From Amoebidium appalachense (Eukaryota; Ichthyosporea): a stretch of DNA of 64,000 nucleotides. Below the pieces are notes generated by a model that had not been told where the DNA came from, searched no databases, and saw nothing but the letters and a program-made list of their open reading frames with translations. Where the stretch lies: the NCBI GenBank assembly GCA_963693365.1, contig CAVNZM010000002.1, positions 8,370,001-8,434,000 on the forward strand, given 5' to 3'. Shown here piece after piece: positions 1 through 10,600 of this stretch (position 1 is the stretch's first letter; each line of letters begins with the position of its first letter). Position numbers and translations under genes: made by a program.

Positions 1-2
1 AT

Positions 3-1460
3 TTTTGGCCGGGTATGAGTAGGGAGGTGAGGGATTATGTGTTGTCATGCATGCATTGTCAGGAAAGGAATGAGAGTCCCCACTCTCGTTCCCGCCCGTC
101 GTTTATTAGGGATTTTAATGTTCGTATGTTTGAAAGGGTAGCAGTGGATGTGGTCGGTCCTTTTAATTTTACGGTTGAGGGTAACACTGTTCTTGTTACC
201 GTCACCGATGTGGCCACTCGTTGGGTTGAAGTTTTTCCTCTCCCCACTGCTAATGCCGTTTTGTTTGCTCGTATTTTTGTGGATGAAATTTGTCTTAGGT
301 TTGGTTGTCCTCGTGTTTTGTTAACGGATAGGAGTCGTGTGTTTTTAAATCAGTTGGTGTCGGAGGTGTGTAAAATTTTAAGGGTAGCTCATATCACTAC
401 GTCTGCATATCACCCTCAAGCAAATGCCATCTCTGAACGTGTGCATGCAGTGTTTCAGAAGTCCTTTGGCAAAATGGTGGATGTGGAGGCTAATGATTGG
501 GATCATATGTCTAGGTTTATTGCTCATTCATATAATTCTACCCCTCATGCTGTGACTGGTTTTTCTCCGTTTTATTTGGTCTATGGGCAGGAGGCTATTA
601 GTTTGTTAGATACGGCACTTTTGCCGATGGGGGGGGCTGACCGACTAACTTATCCCCACTGGACTGAGTTCCGGGAGCAGCTACTAACCCGGGCCCGGGC
701 TGCACGTGATGCAGCTCTGGCCCGTACACAGCAGGCACAGGCACGTACAGACGTGTCCACACGTCCGTTACGTGAATTTGCCGAGGGTACTTTAGTTTTA
801 ATTAGGGATCATACTAGGAAGAAGAGATATAAGCAGGAGCAGGAAGGTAAGGGTGAAGGTGAAGGTCTTCGTAAGTATGGTAAGAAATGGTTGCCTCTTT
901 TTATCGGTCCGTATAAAATAGTGGCTAGGTTAGGTCCGACGGAATATAAGGTGCAGAGGTTAGATAATGAGAGTGATGTTAGATTTTATAATGTAGATGA
1001 TATAAAGGAATATTATGATAGGGCCCTTAGGGTTAAACGGCCGGAGGGCCGTCGAGTGTTAGATGCATTCACCCCCGACTATGACGGGTCGGTGGATGTA
1101 TCGGAGGCTGCAGTAGATAAAATTATGGATAAAAAGGTTATCGAAGGTAAGGAAGGTAAGGTAAATTATTATTTAATTCGTTTTGAGGGAGGTTATCAGG
1201 AAGATCAGTGGTTGCCTGAGTTTCATTTGGATTGCCCGTTTTCTATTCGTGCTTATGAGGCTAGATTAGTGCAGAGGGAGTTGCCTAGTGCTCCCTCTCG
1301 GCCAAAGAGAGTTATTCCTCAGTTTAATCGTGGTGTGAAAAAGTCGGTGGGGGAGGGGGCCGGGGGGGGGAGTGATGCAAATACACGTAGACACAGGGGG
1401 GGAGGGGGAGGGAGGGGGAGGAGACCGAGGAGGAGTGTGAACGTAGTCGTAGGAATTTAA
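3..1460 (+). CDS. Retrotransposon integrase with chromodomain (partial, left edge)
   Basis: The frame is open to the window edge: codons before the ATG at 15 read FWPG, the usual lead-in to the integrase zinc-binding region, so the ATG is probably internal. Counting from that ATG, the CxxC half of the HHCC zinc finger is CMHC (residues 12-15). The catalytic core has D45 (VAVDVVGPF), D105 (VLLTDR) and E141 (ISER). D105 and E141 are separated by 35 residues, the standard DD35E spacing. A GPY-type module (FIGPYKIV) follows, then a chromodomain at about 352-415 (VDKIMDKK, YYLIRFEGG, DQWLPE), which in chromoviruses directs integration to marked chromatin. The tail is Gly/Arg-rich. The residues after the second Asp are RSR instead of the usual xG, and the segment before Glu is AIS instead of NGQ, so activity is uncertain although the triad is kept. 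Confidence 0.88.
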   Translation, partial: FWPGMSREVRDYVLSCMHCQERNESPHSRSRPSFIRDFNVRMFERVAVDVVGPFNFTVEGNTVLVTVTDVATRWVEVFPLPTANAVLFARIFVDEICLRFGCPRVLLTDRSRVFLNQLVSEVCKILRVAHITTSAYHPQANAISERVHAVFQKSFGKMVDVEANDWDHMSRFIAHSYNSTPHAVTGFSPFYLVYGQEAISLLDTALLPMGGADRLTYPHWTEFREQLLTRARAARDAALARTQQAQARTDVSTRPLREFAEGTLVLIRDHTRKKRYKQEQEGKGEGEGLRKYGKKWLPLFIGPYKIVARLGPTEYKVQRLDNESDVRFYNVDDIKEYYDRALRVKRPEGRRVLDAFTPDYDGSVDVSEAAVDKIMDKKVIEGKEGKVNYYLIRFEGGYQEDQWLPEFHLDCPFSIRAYEARLVQRELPSAPSRPKRVIPQFNRGVKKSVGEGAGGGSDANTRRHRGGGGGRGRRPRRSVNVVVGI

Positions 1461-1642
1461 TTTATTATCATAGGTGTCTCCGTAGGTATCAAGCTTATGG
1501 TGTAGATTAATTTATTATTTTTCTTCGTAATTTATTTAATTTAATTTTTTTTAGGAGACTGATTAGTCTATGTCTTTTTAGGGGGTGTTAGATGTAATGT
1601 GACTGAGGTGGGACTCAGCTTTTCCGGGGGCCGGGGGGGAGT

Positions 1643-1693
1643 TGACATATACTAATCCGTCTCAGCAGATTAGCCTAAGTCTACGATCGAGAT

Positions 1694-1730
<37 letters not shown>

Positions 1731-2371
1731 GGCCCGGGTCCACAGATCATCAAGATCAAGTCCGGGGCCTCAAGATAGCTGTACAGCTGCGTGCATCTTG
1801 CCTCTGCCGGCGCAGGGCATTGGACCACGTCAGCCGGGACAGCCGTCCAATAGAATTCTAATTAGTGTGTAGGATAGATCGTAGGAGGACTTAGGAATGT
1901 CATTGTTCGGGCAGAAGCCCTTTTGTAAGGATTGGCAAGGTTTGATAGTATATGTTGCCAAACGTATTTATATATTTAGATGTAGAGGAAAGGGGGGGAG
2001 GGAGGGGGGGGGAGGATAGTATGAAATGTAGATTTAGACTCTGCGGTGCCACTAGGGGGAGGGTGAGGGGTGAGACTTGGATAAATATATTAGTTGAGTA
2101 GATCGACTTAGCTCGTGCAGGCGCACGATAAAAGTAGATCGGAATGTTAATGGAATGTGGCATCGTAGGGGGCCAGGTGATGATGATCTTGTAGGGCACG
2201 GCCTTGATGGCCTCAGTCGTAACTTAGACTCAATCCGTACGGATCTAAGTTTGCCCGTCGGAGCCTGGTCTTAATAAACTTTACCGTTTTTCTGTACACG
2301 TTCGTTCCTTTTCGTGTGTGTACACTTAGTAGAGTGCCGCGTCTCTAGTACACATACATTAGGATACGACA
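1643..2371 (+). repeat. Putative 3' LTR
   Basis: The candidate LTR begins with TG just after the purine tract and ends with CA at about 2370-2371, next to the LINE junction. It contains a 35-nt poly(G) run at 1695-1729 and an AATAAA polyadenylation signal at 2273-2278 followed by a T/G-rich stretch, as expected for an R/U5 border. No second LTR is available for comparison, so both limits are inferred. Confidence 0.5.
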
Positions 2372-2373
2372 GA

Positions 2374-3141
2374 GACATTTCCACCCCAACACAAAACAAC
2401 ACAGGACCGGAAGCACAGCTCCCGGCAGAGTTCCTAGAATATGCGAACTCTCGTAAAACACCCGAGCTCCGCCAAATTGCCAAGGAAACATATGCCAGCA
2501 TTCTTGCAGGCAACGAGTACCGCCGCAACTCCCCTTCCAAACCGCCGGCTAAGGGGAACACCCAAGCAAACGGTAACATCAACATCCCACCCAAATACGA
2601 GAGGGTGTATTTCAAAGTCAAGCACGGCAGACGCCCACACAGGGCCATGTGGTCCATCTTCAAGGCTCTCGGCTTCCGGTGCTCTCGCATCCTTTGTCTG
2701 TCCTTCATTGGATACGATGTGCTGGAAGTAGCAGTACGGGGCGACTATAACCGTGCGTTCATCCGTGACGCGACAAAGGGGTGTGGAAGCTTCTTCACCC
2801 ACCTCCCAAACTACGACCCATGCGCGCCGGAAAACATTCAGAAAGCAGACAAAGAACGTAAAGTGTCTGCTAAGAATGCGTGCGCCACACGTTGTCGTGT
2901 ACGCATCAGCAAGGCAAAAGAGTTCCTCGCAAAGTTGGAAAACGATGCTACGAGCGTGATAGACACGGACACGAAGGAACCAATGTTTTCTGGTGAGAAA
3001 CTGCTCGAGCGCAAACGCCGATGCGAGATGGAAATCGAGCTCTTCTGCGAACTGTTCGCGCTGGCGGAAGGTCGTGCATACGACCCCGTAAGCGACAAGT
3101 GGGAACCAACCCCACAGGTGTCGGACCAAACCGATGCCTAA
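2374..3141 (+). pseudogene. 5'-truncated LINE ORF1 (RNA-binding protein remnant)
   Basis: The frame from DISTPTQNN onward is the same as residues of the full ORF1 at 25848-27032 (minus strand), but the N-terminal coiled coil is missing. Upstream codons in the same frame come from the LTR and have no ATG that would restore a normal protein. The kept part includes the basic, Cys-containing C-terminal domain (YFKVKHGRRPHR; ALGF; LSFIGYDVLEV). The frame ends with TAA at 3139-3141, overlapping the ORF2 start. Confidence 0.75.
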
Positions 3142-6100
3142 TTTATCCTTCTTCTTCTGGAATGCTCGGACACTGGGCCCCCAAAAGGGCCTCCCCCCCG
3201 GGACACTCGACGATAAAATCAGCTACATACAACAACAGACAAACAACCACACGTTTACAGTGATTTGCGAAACACAGTTTAAAAACCACCACAAATTCAA
3301 CTCTACATTGGTCGACACATCCACACACCCCGGTTACGCGAAAAACCGAGGCATTATTGTACTTGCCGCACCACACGTGAGAGTGAAGTGCAAACCGGTA
3401 GCAAAAACGGAATTCTCGGTTTCTATAGAGTTTCTTTCTAATGTTTTTACTTTTGTATATTACCCACCATCTATGTCGGTTGTCGAATTGACTCACGAGT
3501 TGTCACAGTTACCAATGTCCACTGTTATTTTAGGTGATTTTAACACGCGACTCCACCACACAGACACACTGCAAGTGAGTGTCGGGTACCCATCTAAGCC
3601 CCCGGAGCGTGCTATCCCTTTAGCAAGGTATGTCCAAAGTCACACTTTGCGGTTCCCTCAAATATCCCATGCCCACAACACCGACTGGGGAGTGGCCTTT
3701 TGGCCATCAACCATGTCAAAACTCTCTCTCCCTCCTAACCTCTCTAGGTCATCTGACCACTCTCCTATCCTTTTCCTACCTAAGATCTCCCTTGATCTGC
3801 TCCCCCCTCCCCCTCCCACCTTTCGCCTCCGTCTATCCCAGCTTAAGTCACAGTGGGGTAGAGTTGATGTATGTGTATGCTATGCTACGAAACACCCTAT
3901 ATATATGCGCCTATTAGAATCTGCACAAGCCAGGCCAGATTCACATCTCGTACTAGATACATGCACTAACTTTATTGTTGATGATTTGATAGATCTCGGT
4001 GATTATGCTGGCGGTGGTAGGAAGGAATATCCCGATGCTCTCTTGTTACCAAACACCACTCCCGCTAGACTAGGTGAACCCCTGTCTCAAAAGGAAAGCT
4101 TGCGCCGGCTTGCTAGTATGAATCGATTTGGCCCCCCTGCTCGTATTATTGGTGATACCACTGGAGACCCCCTCATAGACTCTGATAAGTATTTCTCGGA
4201 ACTGTTTAAAGATAGGACCCCCGCTCAGAAACCTATTGTGTGGCCTGTAGACCCATCTATCCCCATAGAATCGATCCTCCCCTTTTTCAGTCCCGATGCC
4301 ATATGGTCTGTGATATCTAGTTATAGCTCTAGTAAGTCTTGTGGACCTGATGGACTCCCTGCTGGGTTTCTTAAAATCCTTGTTCCCTCCTACCCACAAA
4401 AGGAAAGTGATCGTGCTATTAAACCTGATCTTACTATCATGTTAAGCTCTCTCTTTTCTTGGTGTGTTAAATGTGGACATGTCCCGTCATCTTGGTTAGA
4501 TACCTTAGTGATCCCCATAGTTAAGAAGGACTCTGAGGGCCCCATATCATCCTTTCGCCCCATTACACTAACCCAGGTTGTTCGTAGATTCTTTGAAGCT
4601 TGCTTACTTAGGTTATTTGCACATCACCCTAGGTTTCAATCTATTCTTCACATACACCCATGCCAATCCGCTTTTCGTAAAAACAATTCATGTTATGTTC
4701 AAATAATGGCACTGCACGATTCTATGCAAGTTGGTGCACAATATGTTGGCTTTATTGATTGGAAAACTGCTTACGATTCTGTCTCCCCTGGTCTCCTATG
4801 GGAAAAGCTTGCTGCACGGGGTGTACCACACTGCATTGGTGTTCTGTTAGAAGCACTCTTGTCTCAAACCTATGGTAGAGCTGTGGTTAATGGGCATCTT
4901 TCATATGGTTTTGCTCGTACTAGAGGTCTCTTGCAGGGTTCATTGCTTAGCCCCTTTTTGTTTAACCTATTTATAGATGATTTGGCTGTCAAGATTTACG
5001 CCGAAAACGATGACCCTATTAATAACTTTCCGCCTGCACTTCTCTATGCTGATGATCTGTCCCTCCTTGCCCGTACCCCTAGACGCCTGCAAAGATTGTT
5101 CGATGTAGTGTCAGAGTGGTGCAAGGCAAACCTTATGATCCTTAACATAGACAAATGTGGTGTTCTTGTACCTGATATAGCTAACAATTTACACACATTT
5201 ACATTATCATCTAAACCTGTACCTATAGTTCCAGAATACAAATATCTTGGTGTTCCGGTTGATTCTGTTGGTGTTATGTTTCCCCATATGGTCGAAAAGA
5301 GGGTAGAGTTGGCTCGTAAGCGGTTAGCTTTCTTCTCGGCTAATATTTTTAAAGACACACCCCTCCATCCTTCTATTAGACTTACATTTATTCGCACTTT
5401 TGTCTTCCCGGCATGTGAATATGGTTTACCCCTTCTCGCCGCTTGGATCAAGAAAGAGAGAACTAGAGCGCTTAAACCCTTGGCAAATTTCCTTGAAGCA
5501 GAAGTTGCCTCCTTTCTATCTAACAACTGTTGTAAACCTGGGCCTGTAACGCTCTCGATATATGGTCTGGTCCCAATAGCTGCTAGAGTATCCTATCTCG
5601 CGCTGAAATTCAATAAGCACATAAGCCGCTTAAAGAAGTATTTGCCCTCCCACCCTCTCTTCTCTATCCGACCTGTCCCCTCCTCACCTCTCCCCTCTTT
5701 CCTCCCCTCTCTCTCCCCTTCTCCCCTGGGCACAAATACAAATAAACCCCGCAATAGTGTGTGTGTGACTTTGGACTGCCACTTACTTATTAAACATGTA
5801 CACAATCACAAGATAATCACGCAATATAACAAATGGAAAAAGATACCACACGACACTAGACCCGATGAAAGCATACACCTTGAAAAACTAAGCCTTATGT
5901 CTCGTTTTATATATACTGACCGCCTCAACCATATTGCCAAATATGGCACTCGCAAGTGTATAACACCTAAATACATATTACCTTCCTGTAGAACTGGTCT
6001 TTCTCTAGCTGATGGTATTATTGATCAATTACCACGCTTTTACTGTACACGTGCTATACAGTGGAGATCTAATAAGTATAAGGTGGCATCATTTGCATGC

Positions 6101-6328
6101 CCAAACAACACACACACACACCAGTTTAACCGGTCATGTATCGCCAAATGTAGTTTGATAGACCACATAATACCGCAACACACACACGTCACATTCACAA
6201 CAGACACCCAGAAAGATAGCCTACCTGTAAATTACAACATCCTTGATTTTATACTAAACACGCGTAACTACGACCTGTTTATTAGATGTATTGATTGGCT
6301 TGAGAAACACATCACTACAAAATTATAG
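3134..6328 (+). CDS. LINE ORF2: APE-type endonuclease and reverse transcriptase
   Basis: An intact 1064-residue protein. Residues 1-220 form an APE-like endonuclease with N10 (WNARTL), E46 (ICETQF), D135/N137 (GDFNTR) and D208/H209 (SDHSPI). Residues about 400-740 form the reverse transcriptase: GPDGLPAGFLK, FRPITLTQ, D542 in FIDWKTAYDS, GLLQGS at about 598, the catalytic YADD at 638-641, and YKYLGVPV. The C-terminal third has a few Cys/His residues (CIAKCSLIDH) but no RNase H domain that I recognise. The ATG overlaps the ORF1 stop by 8 nt (ATGCCTAA), which suggests coupled reinitiation. The translation appears identical to copy 2, so this copy is recent. It looks catalytically competent, but its mobility is doubtful because the 5' end is missing. 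Confidence 0.92.
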   Translation: MPNLSFFFWNARTLGPQKGLPPGTLDDKISYIQQQTNNHTFTVICETQFKNHHKFNSTLVDTSTHPGYAKNRGIIVLAAPHVRVKCKPVAKTEFSVSIEFLSNVFTFVYYPPSMSVVELTHELSQLPMSTVILGDFNTRLHHTDTLQVSVGYPSKPPERAIPLARYVQSHTLRFPQISHAHNTDWGVAFWPSTMSKLSLPPNLSRSSDHSPILFLPKISLDLLPPPPPTFRLRLSQLKSQWGRVDVCVCYATKHPIYMRLLESAQARPDSHLVLDTCTNFIVDDLIDLGDYAGGGRKEYPDALLLPNTTPARLGEPLSQKESLRRLASMNRFGPPARIIGDTTGDPLIDSDKYFSELFKDRTPAQKPIVWPVDPSIPIESILPFFSPDAIWSVISSYSSSKSCGPDGLPAGFLKILVPSYPQKESDRAIKPDLTIMLSSLFSWCVKCGHVPSSWLDTLVIPIVKKDSEGPISSFRPITLTQVVRRFFEACLLRLFAHHPRFQSILHIHPCQSAFRKNNSCYVQIMALHDSMQVGAQYVGFIDWKTAYDSVSPGLLWEKLAARGVPHCIGVLLEALLSQTYGRAVVNGHLSYGFARTRGLLQGSLLSPFLFNLFIDDLAVKIYAENDDPINNFPPALLYADDLSLLARTPRRLQRLFDVVSEWCKANLMILNIDKCGVLVPDIANNLHTFTLSSKPVPIVPEYKYLGVPVDSVGVMFPHMVEKRVELARKRLAFFSANIFKDTPLHPSIRLTFIRTFVFPACEYGLPLLAAWIKKERTRALKPLANFLEAEVASFLSNNCCKPGPVTLSIYGLVPIAARVSYLALKFNKHISRLKKYLPSHPLFSIRPVPSSPLPSFLPSLSPSPLGTNTNKPRNSVCVTLDCHLLIKHVHNHKIITQYNKWKKIPHDTRPDESIHLEKLSLMSRFIYTDRLNHIAKYGTRKCITPKYILPSCRTGLSLADGIIDQLPRFYCTRAIQWRSNKYKVASFACPNNTHTHQFNRSCIAKCSLIDHIIPQHTHVTFTTDTQKDSLPVNYNILDFILNTRNYDLFIRCIDWLEKHITTKL

Positions 6329-6330
6329 CG

Positions 6331-6332
6331 CA

Positions 6333-6399
<67 letters not shown>

Positions 6400-6431
6400 C
6401 CAGCTGATACCGAGTGTCCCGAGGGGAGCCC

Positions 6432-6491
<60 letters not shown>

Positions 6492-6687
6492 GGGGAACCC
6501 CAACTAATTGATTTCTCCTTGTAGTCTTTATGGTGTCTCGTAGAGAAAGTAAACCCTGATATATAGTCACCACCCGACATCTATGTACGTGATCATGATA
6601 TACCGCTGAGGGGATATTCCGAGCAAAACCCCCCCCCCCCATACCTGAGACTGGTTCTCTTTGCCTCGAGTAAACAGCGTAAACCCC
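6331..6687 (+). repeat. LINE 3' region: (CA)n, A-tract and shared distal tail
   Basis: A (CA)n tract occupies about 6335-6398. A short unique segment and a 55-nt A-run (6436-6490) follow. A further 197 bp (6491-6687) is also present, inverted, beside copy 2. The A-run is therefore internal to the shared unit. In copy 2 the equivalent T-run is only 28 nt. The shared tail has a run of C and ends GTAAACCCC. Confidence 0.75.
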
Positions 6688-7524
6688 ATATCGATATCCC
6701 ATCATTTTTGATGATTGGCAGTCCCAGGCCTTATAACCGTTCTCAACCTCAATAGCTGAAAAGTACTTGAACTTTGCATGATGTACATGTCCGAAATCTG
6801 ACATCGGCCCCCCATGTGACTACTATGGCAACATGGGACCAACATGCATGGTACTTAGGTTCATGTACATGTAATAATCTCCTTCCAAAACTGAGAAAGG
6901 GAGGCTCAGGGTCATAGTCACAGTGTCGAGGGCATGCTCTCACTTAGTCTCCAAGGCTAAGTACCACTGGCTAACGTAAGTGGCCGGGCACCGTAGTACT
7001 ACGCCGAAAAAAAAAAAAAGAAAGAAAAGAAGAAAAAAAAAAAGGAAAAAAAAAGGCCGCAGGGAAGACGGAGTCTTGGCGGTCACCGATTCGGACCCGT
7101 CAGAAATTGACCGAAAGAGTAAAATAACCAAACAAAGTTACAATAATATTCAGTCTGGATTCATTCATCCAATGAATCTGACTCTAGACCCAATGTATAC
7201 GATTGGCTGAAAAACATTATTTTTATATCCCATGTGTAGATCGGAATTGCCTTAGAGCGAATCGAGAGGTTTCACTGCCCTGCCAGAAGAAACCCAGATA
7301 GCCTGGGACAGCTTCTTCACATAAATTGCTATGCACAAAGTAGCGGTATATTAAATAGCCATCATCGATTATCTGTACAGTGTATTATTTCAAAAAACAA
7401 TAGAACCCATTAGCACAATCAATGATCAACAACTCAAGGTGTGTCATGCCAGTGTGTGCGAAATGCGGAATCATCAGCGATGACAGATGATGCCAAAGAC
7501 AAATCTGATTCGTCAAATGATTTC
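6688..7524. other. Intergenic, no gene recognised
   Basis: Unique-looking sequence with an A/G-rich low-complexity patch at about 7007-7055. Short reading frames here have no recognisable domain. The distal part leads into the promoter of the repeat-protein gene. Confidence 0.6.
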
Positions 7525-7590
7525 ATTGGCCCGCACCACCTCGGTAGGGGCATATATAAATCGCCGATCTTTGCACCAGGCATCAGTCAA
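7525..7590 (+). promoter_or_regulatory. Core promoter of the SdrD-B-like gene
   Basis: An ATTGG (inverted CCAAT box) lies at about 7525-7529 and a TATATAA box at 7553-7560. Transcription would start about 30 bp later, near 7585, giving a leader of about 100 nt before the ATG at 7692. Assigned from motif and spacing only. Confidence 0.6.
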
Positions 7591-7691
7591 CTTTTGCGGC
7601 GCACTGCACACACACAACAGTCAGGAACAAAACCGAAGCTCAGTAGCGCCTTCTTTTTAGTTGTTGCCTCTTTCTTCGGGTCATAATAACA

Positions 7692-10600
7692 ATGGCCAGC
7701 CTTTTCAGCGGCGCCGTGCTGCTTCTTGGCGCGTTAGGTACCACCCACGGTGCACCCTTTATCTGGCGCCGGTCCTATGACGAAGCCCCTGCCCCTCTGC
7801 CGGATTGCAACAAGGGCTGGGCCCGCCCACCTACCAACCCTACAGGTGCATGCCTGCAAGCGCGCGGTATGATTGCAGGTGACGCGTACACCGACCTTAA
7901 CGGAAACGGTCAGAGGGACGCAAACGAACCCGGTGTGGCAGGATTGAAGGTTTCGTTTTTGAACAGCAATGGGCGTAGTGTCGGGTCTGTGCGCACGAGC
8001 AGAACCGGCGGCTTCAGTGCCCGCAATGTCCTCCCCGGTAACTACACCGTTACCCTTGACCCAGCGTCGGTTCCAAGCAGCGCCGTAGCCACGTCCCCCC
8101 TCAGTGTAACCACGTCTGTGGTTGCTTTCCAGCAGTCAAGTGCTGCATTCACATTCAAAGCTGCAAACGCCGTTGTGGGCCCTGCCGCAGCCTTTATCGA
8201 CGCCAACAACAACGACCAACAGGATGTGGGTGAGGCCGGTTTGGCCAACGCAACCATCAGCCTTATCGACAGCAACGGCAATGTCGTGCGCACCACAAAG
8301 ACGGACGCTAGCGGCAACTACACCTTTGCTGACGTGGCTCCGGGCACATACACTATCACCATTGACACTGCCTCTCTTCCCGCTGGCTTCACAACCAAGC
8401 GCGCTCGTTTCAACGTCGTTTTGGCTGCTGGGCAGAGCTTCAACGGTGCTGCTGCCTCGTTCTGCATTGCCCCTCCTCAAACCGGTGGCATTGCATCGAG
8501 CAAAGTGTTTGTGGATATCAACGGAAACGGCGTTCAGGATGCAGGGGAGGTGGGTCTGGGCAACGTGACTATCATGCTGGTCGACGCTAGCGGCAAGGTT
8601 GTGGCCACCGCCGTCACAGCTCAGGATGGCTCCTACTCGTTTGCAAACATCCCTGCCGGGACCTACACCCTCTCCATCGACCGTGCCAACCTTCCTGCCA
8701 CGTTTGTCATTCCCAGCACCACACAGACCATCACCATTGCTCCAGGTGCCACTGCCGTTGCCCTCCCCCTGACGGTGCGGCCCAACTTTGCGTCTGTGGG
8801 CCCTGCCAATGCGTTTGTTGACGAGAACAACAATGACGTGCAGGACGCAAACGAGCCCGGCCTGTCCGGCCTGCAGGTGCAGTTGGTGGACCGTGCCACT
8901 GGCAACGTTGTACAGACTACCACAACCAACGCCAACGGCACATACACCTTCATTAACGTGCTTGCTGGTACCTACACCGTCCGCATCTCCCCCATCCCCG
9001 CCGACCTCAAGCCTCTCCGCGCCAACGGCCAGTTCACTGTCGTGCTTGCCCCTGGCCAGGTGTTTTCCGACGAGGCTGCCGCCTTCTGCTTTAAGCGTCT
9101 GCCCCATGCGTCTGTGAGTGGCGCCGTTACCGTTGGCAACAGCAGCATTGCCAATGCTATTGTTAGCCTGGTTGATGCTGACGGCAAGACGCTCTTCCGT
9201 GCAACCACCAACGACAAGGGTGCCTTCACCTTCGCCCACCTGCAGGCCGGCACATACACCATTGCTATCGACCAGGCTTCCCTCCCCGCCAACGTCGTCG
9301 CTGCCTCCGACCGCGACGGTGTGGCTGACGGCAAGACGTCCATCACGCTCAACTGGGGCGACAACGTGTCCAACATTAACTTTGACTACCGCTTCCAGTA
9401 TGGCACCGTCAAGCCCGGTGGTCTGTTTGTGGACGTCAACGGTAATGGTGTGCAGGATGCTGGTGAGGTTGCTCTGGCCAACGTGACTGTGTCTCTGGTC
9501 GATGCCAACGGCAAGGTTGTGGCCACCGCCATCACGGCCCAGGATGGTTCCTATTCGTTTGCCGACATCCCTGCCGGCACCTACACCCTCTCCATCGTTG
9601 GGTCGACCCTCCCCGCCGGTGTGGCCGTGCTCAGCTCTCCCTCCACCTTCACCGTGCAGCCGGGCGCAACGGCCACCCCTGTCAGCTTTGCTATCCGTCC
9701 CGTGTTTGCATCCGTTGGCCCCGCCAATGCCTTCCTCGATGCCAACAACAACGACGAGCAGGATGCTGGTGAAGCCGCCGTGGCTAATGTCGTCATTCAA
9801 TTGGTTGATCGGAACACTGGTGTAGTTGTGCAAACCACCAAGACCGATGCTAGCGGCATCTACTCTTTCACCAACATTCTCGCCGGCAACTACACCGTTC
9901 GCGTGGACACCGCCTCTATTCCCTTTGGCCTCACTGTGGCCCGCCCGCAGTTCAACGTCGTGCTCACCCCCGGCCGTGTATTTTCCGGTGCCCAGGCCTC
10001 ATTCTGCGTCAAGCCCCTCTCCAAGGCCTCCGCTAGCGGCGCCGTCACCCTCAACGGCAGCCCCCTCGCTAATGTTGTTGTCAACCTGCTGAATGCCGCC
10101 GGCAACACCGTTATGCAGGAGCGCACCAACGACAAAGGCACATTCACCTTTGCCCAGCTGCAGGCCGGCACCTACACCATTGCCATCGACCAGGCCTCCC
10201 TCCCCGCCAACGTCGCCGCCGCCTCCGACCCGGACGGTGTTGCTGACGGCAAGACGTCCATCATGCTCAACTGGGGCGACAACATGTCCAACATCAACTT
10301 TGACTACCGCCTGCTGACCGGAACCTGCTCCTCCATCGTCTACGTTGACGCCAACTCCAACGGCCAGCTCGATGCCGGCGAGGCCGCCCTGCCCAACATC
10401 CGCCTGACCCTGACTGACTCTACAGGCAAAATCGTAGCCACGGCCGTCACCGACGCTTCTGGCCGCTACACCTTTGGTAGTATTGTTGCAGGGACATACA
10501 CCGTTGCTGTCGATACGGGTAGTGTCCCCGTTGGCCTCACGGCCAGCAACCCCACCACGGCATCACGCACGGTCACGATAGTCGCCGGCGGGTCTGTCGA

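Larger units (their letters stand above)
1..2371 (+). mobile_element. 3' end of a chromovirus-like (Ty3/gypsy) LTR retrotransposon
   Basis: The window opens inside the pol region of an LTR retrotransposon. An integrase with a C-terminal chromodomain is followed by a purine-rich tract at about 1625-1641 that fits a polypurine primer, then by a putative 3' LTR. Gag, protease, reverse transcriptase and RNase H would lie left of the window. The right end abuts a LINE at about 2372, so either the LINE inserted at the LTR edge or the LTR is cut short there. Only one LTR is visible, so LTR limits and target-site duplication cannot be tested. Confidence 0.8.
2372..6687 (+). mobile_element. LINE (non-LTR retrotransposon) copy 1, 5'-truncated
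   Basis: This block matches the inverse complement of 22328-26613 almost base for base. It lacks the element's 5' end: homology to copy 2 starts at GAGACATTT inside ORF1, which is typical of incomplete target-primed reverse transcription. The end of ORF1, all of ORF2, a (CA)n tract, an A-tract and a further 197 bp of shared sequence follow. Homology stops sharply at 6687 (AAACCCC). I see no target-site duplication around the insert. Confidence 0.85.

Noticed and set aside
2434-3129. 231-residue minus-strand frame over LINE ORF1 (and its mirror in copy 2)
   Set aside because: Antisense shadow of ORF1; no recognisable domain and it appears in both LINE copies only because they are identical.
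6436-6490. A-run taken as the LINE poly(A) tail and element end
   Set aside because: Another 197 bp beyond it is shared by both copies, so the A-run is internal to the shared unit.
8136-9833. 565-residue minus-strand frame inside the SdrD-B-like gene
   Set aside because: Antisense shadow created by GC-rich codon bias and internal repeats of the sense gene.
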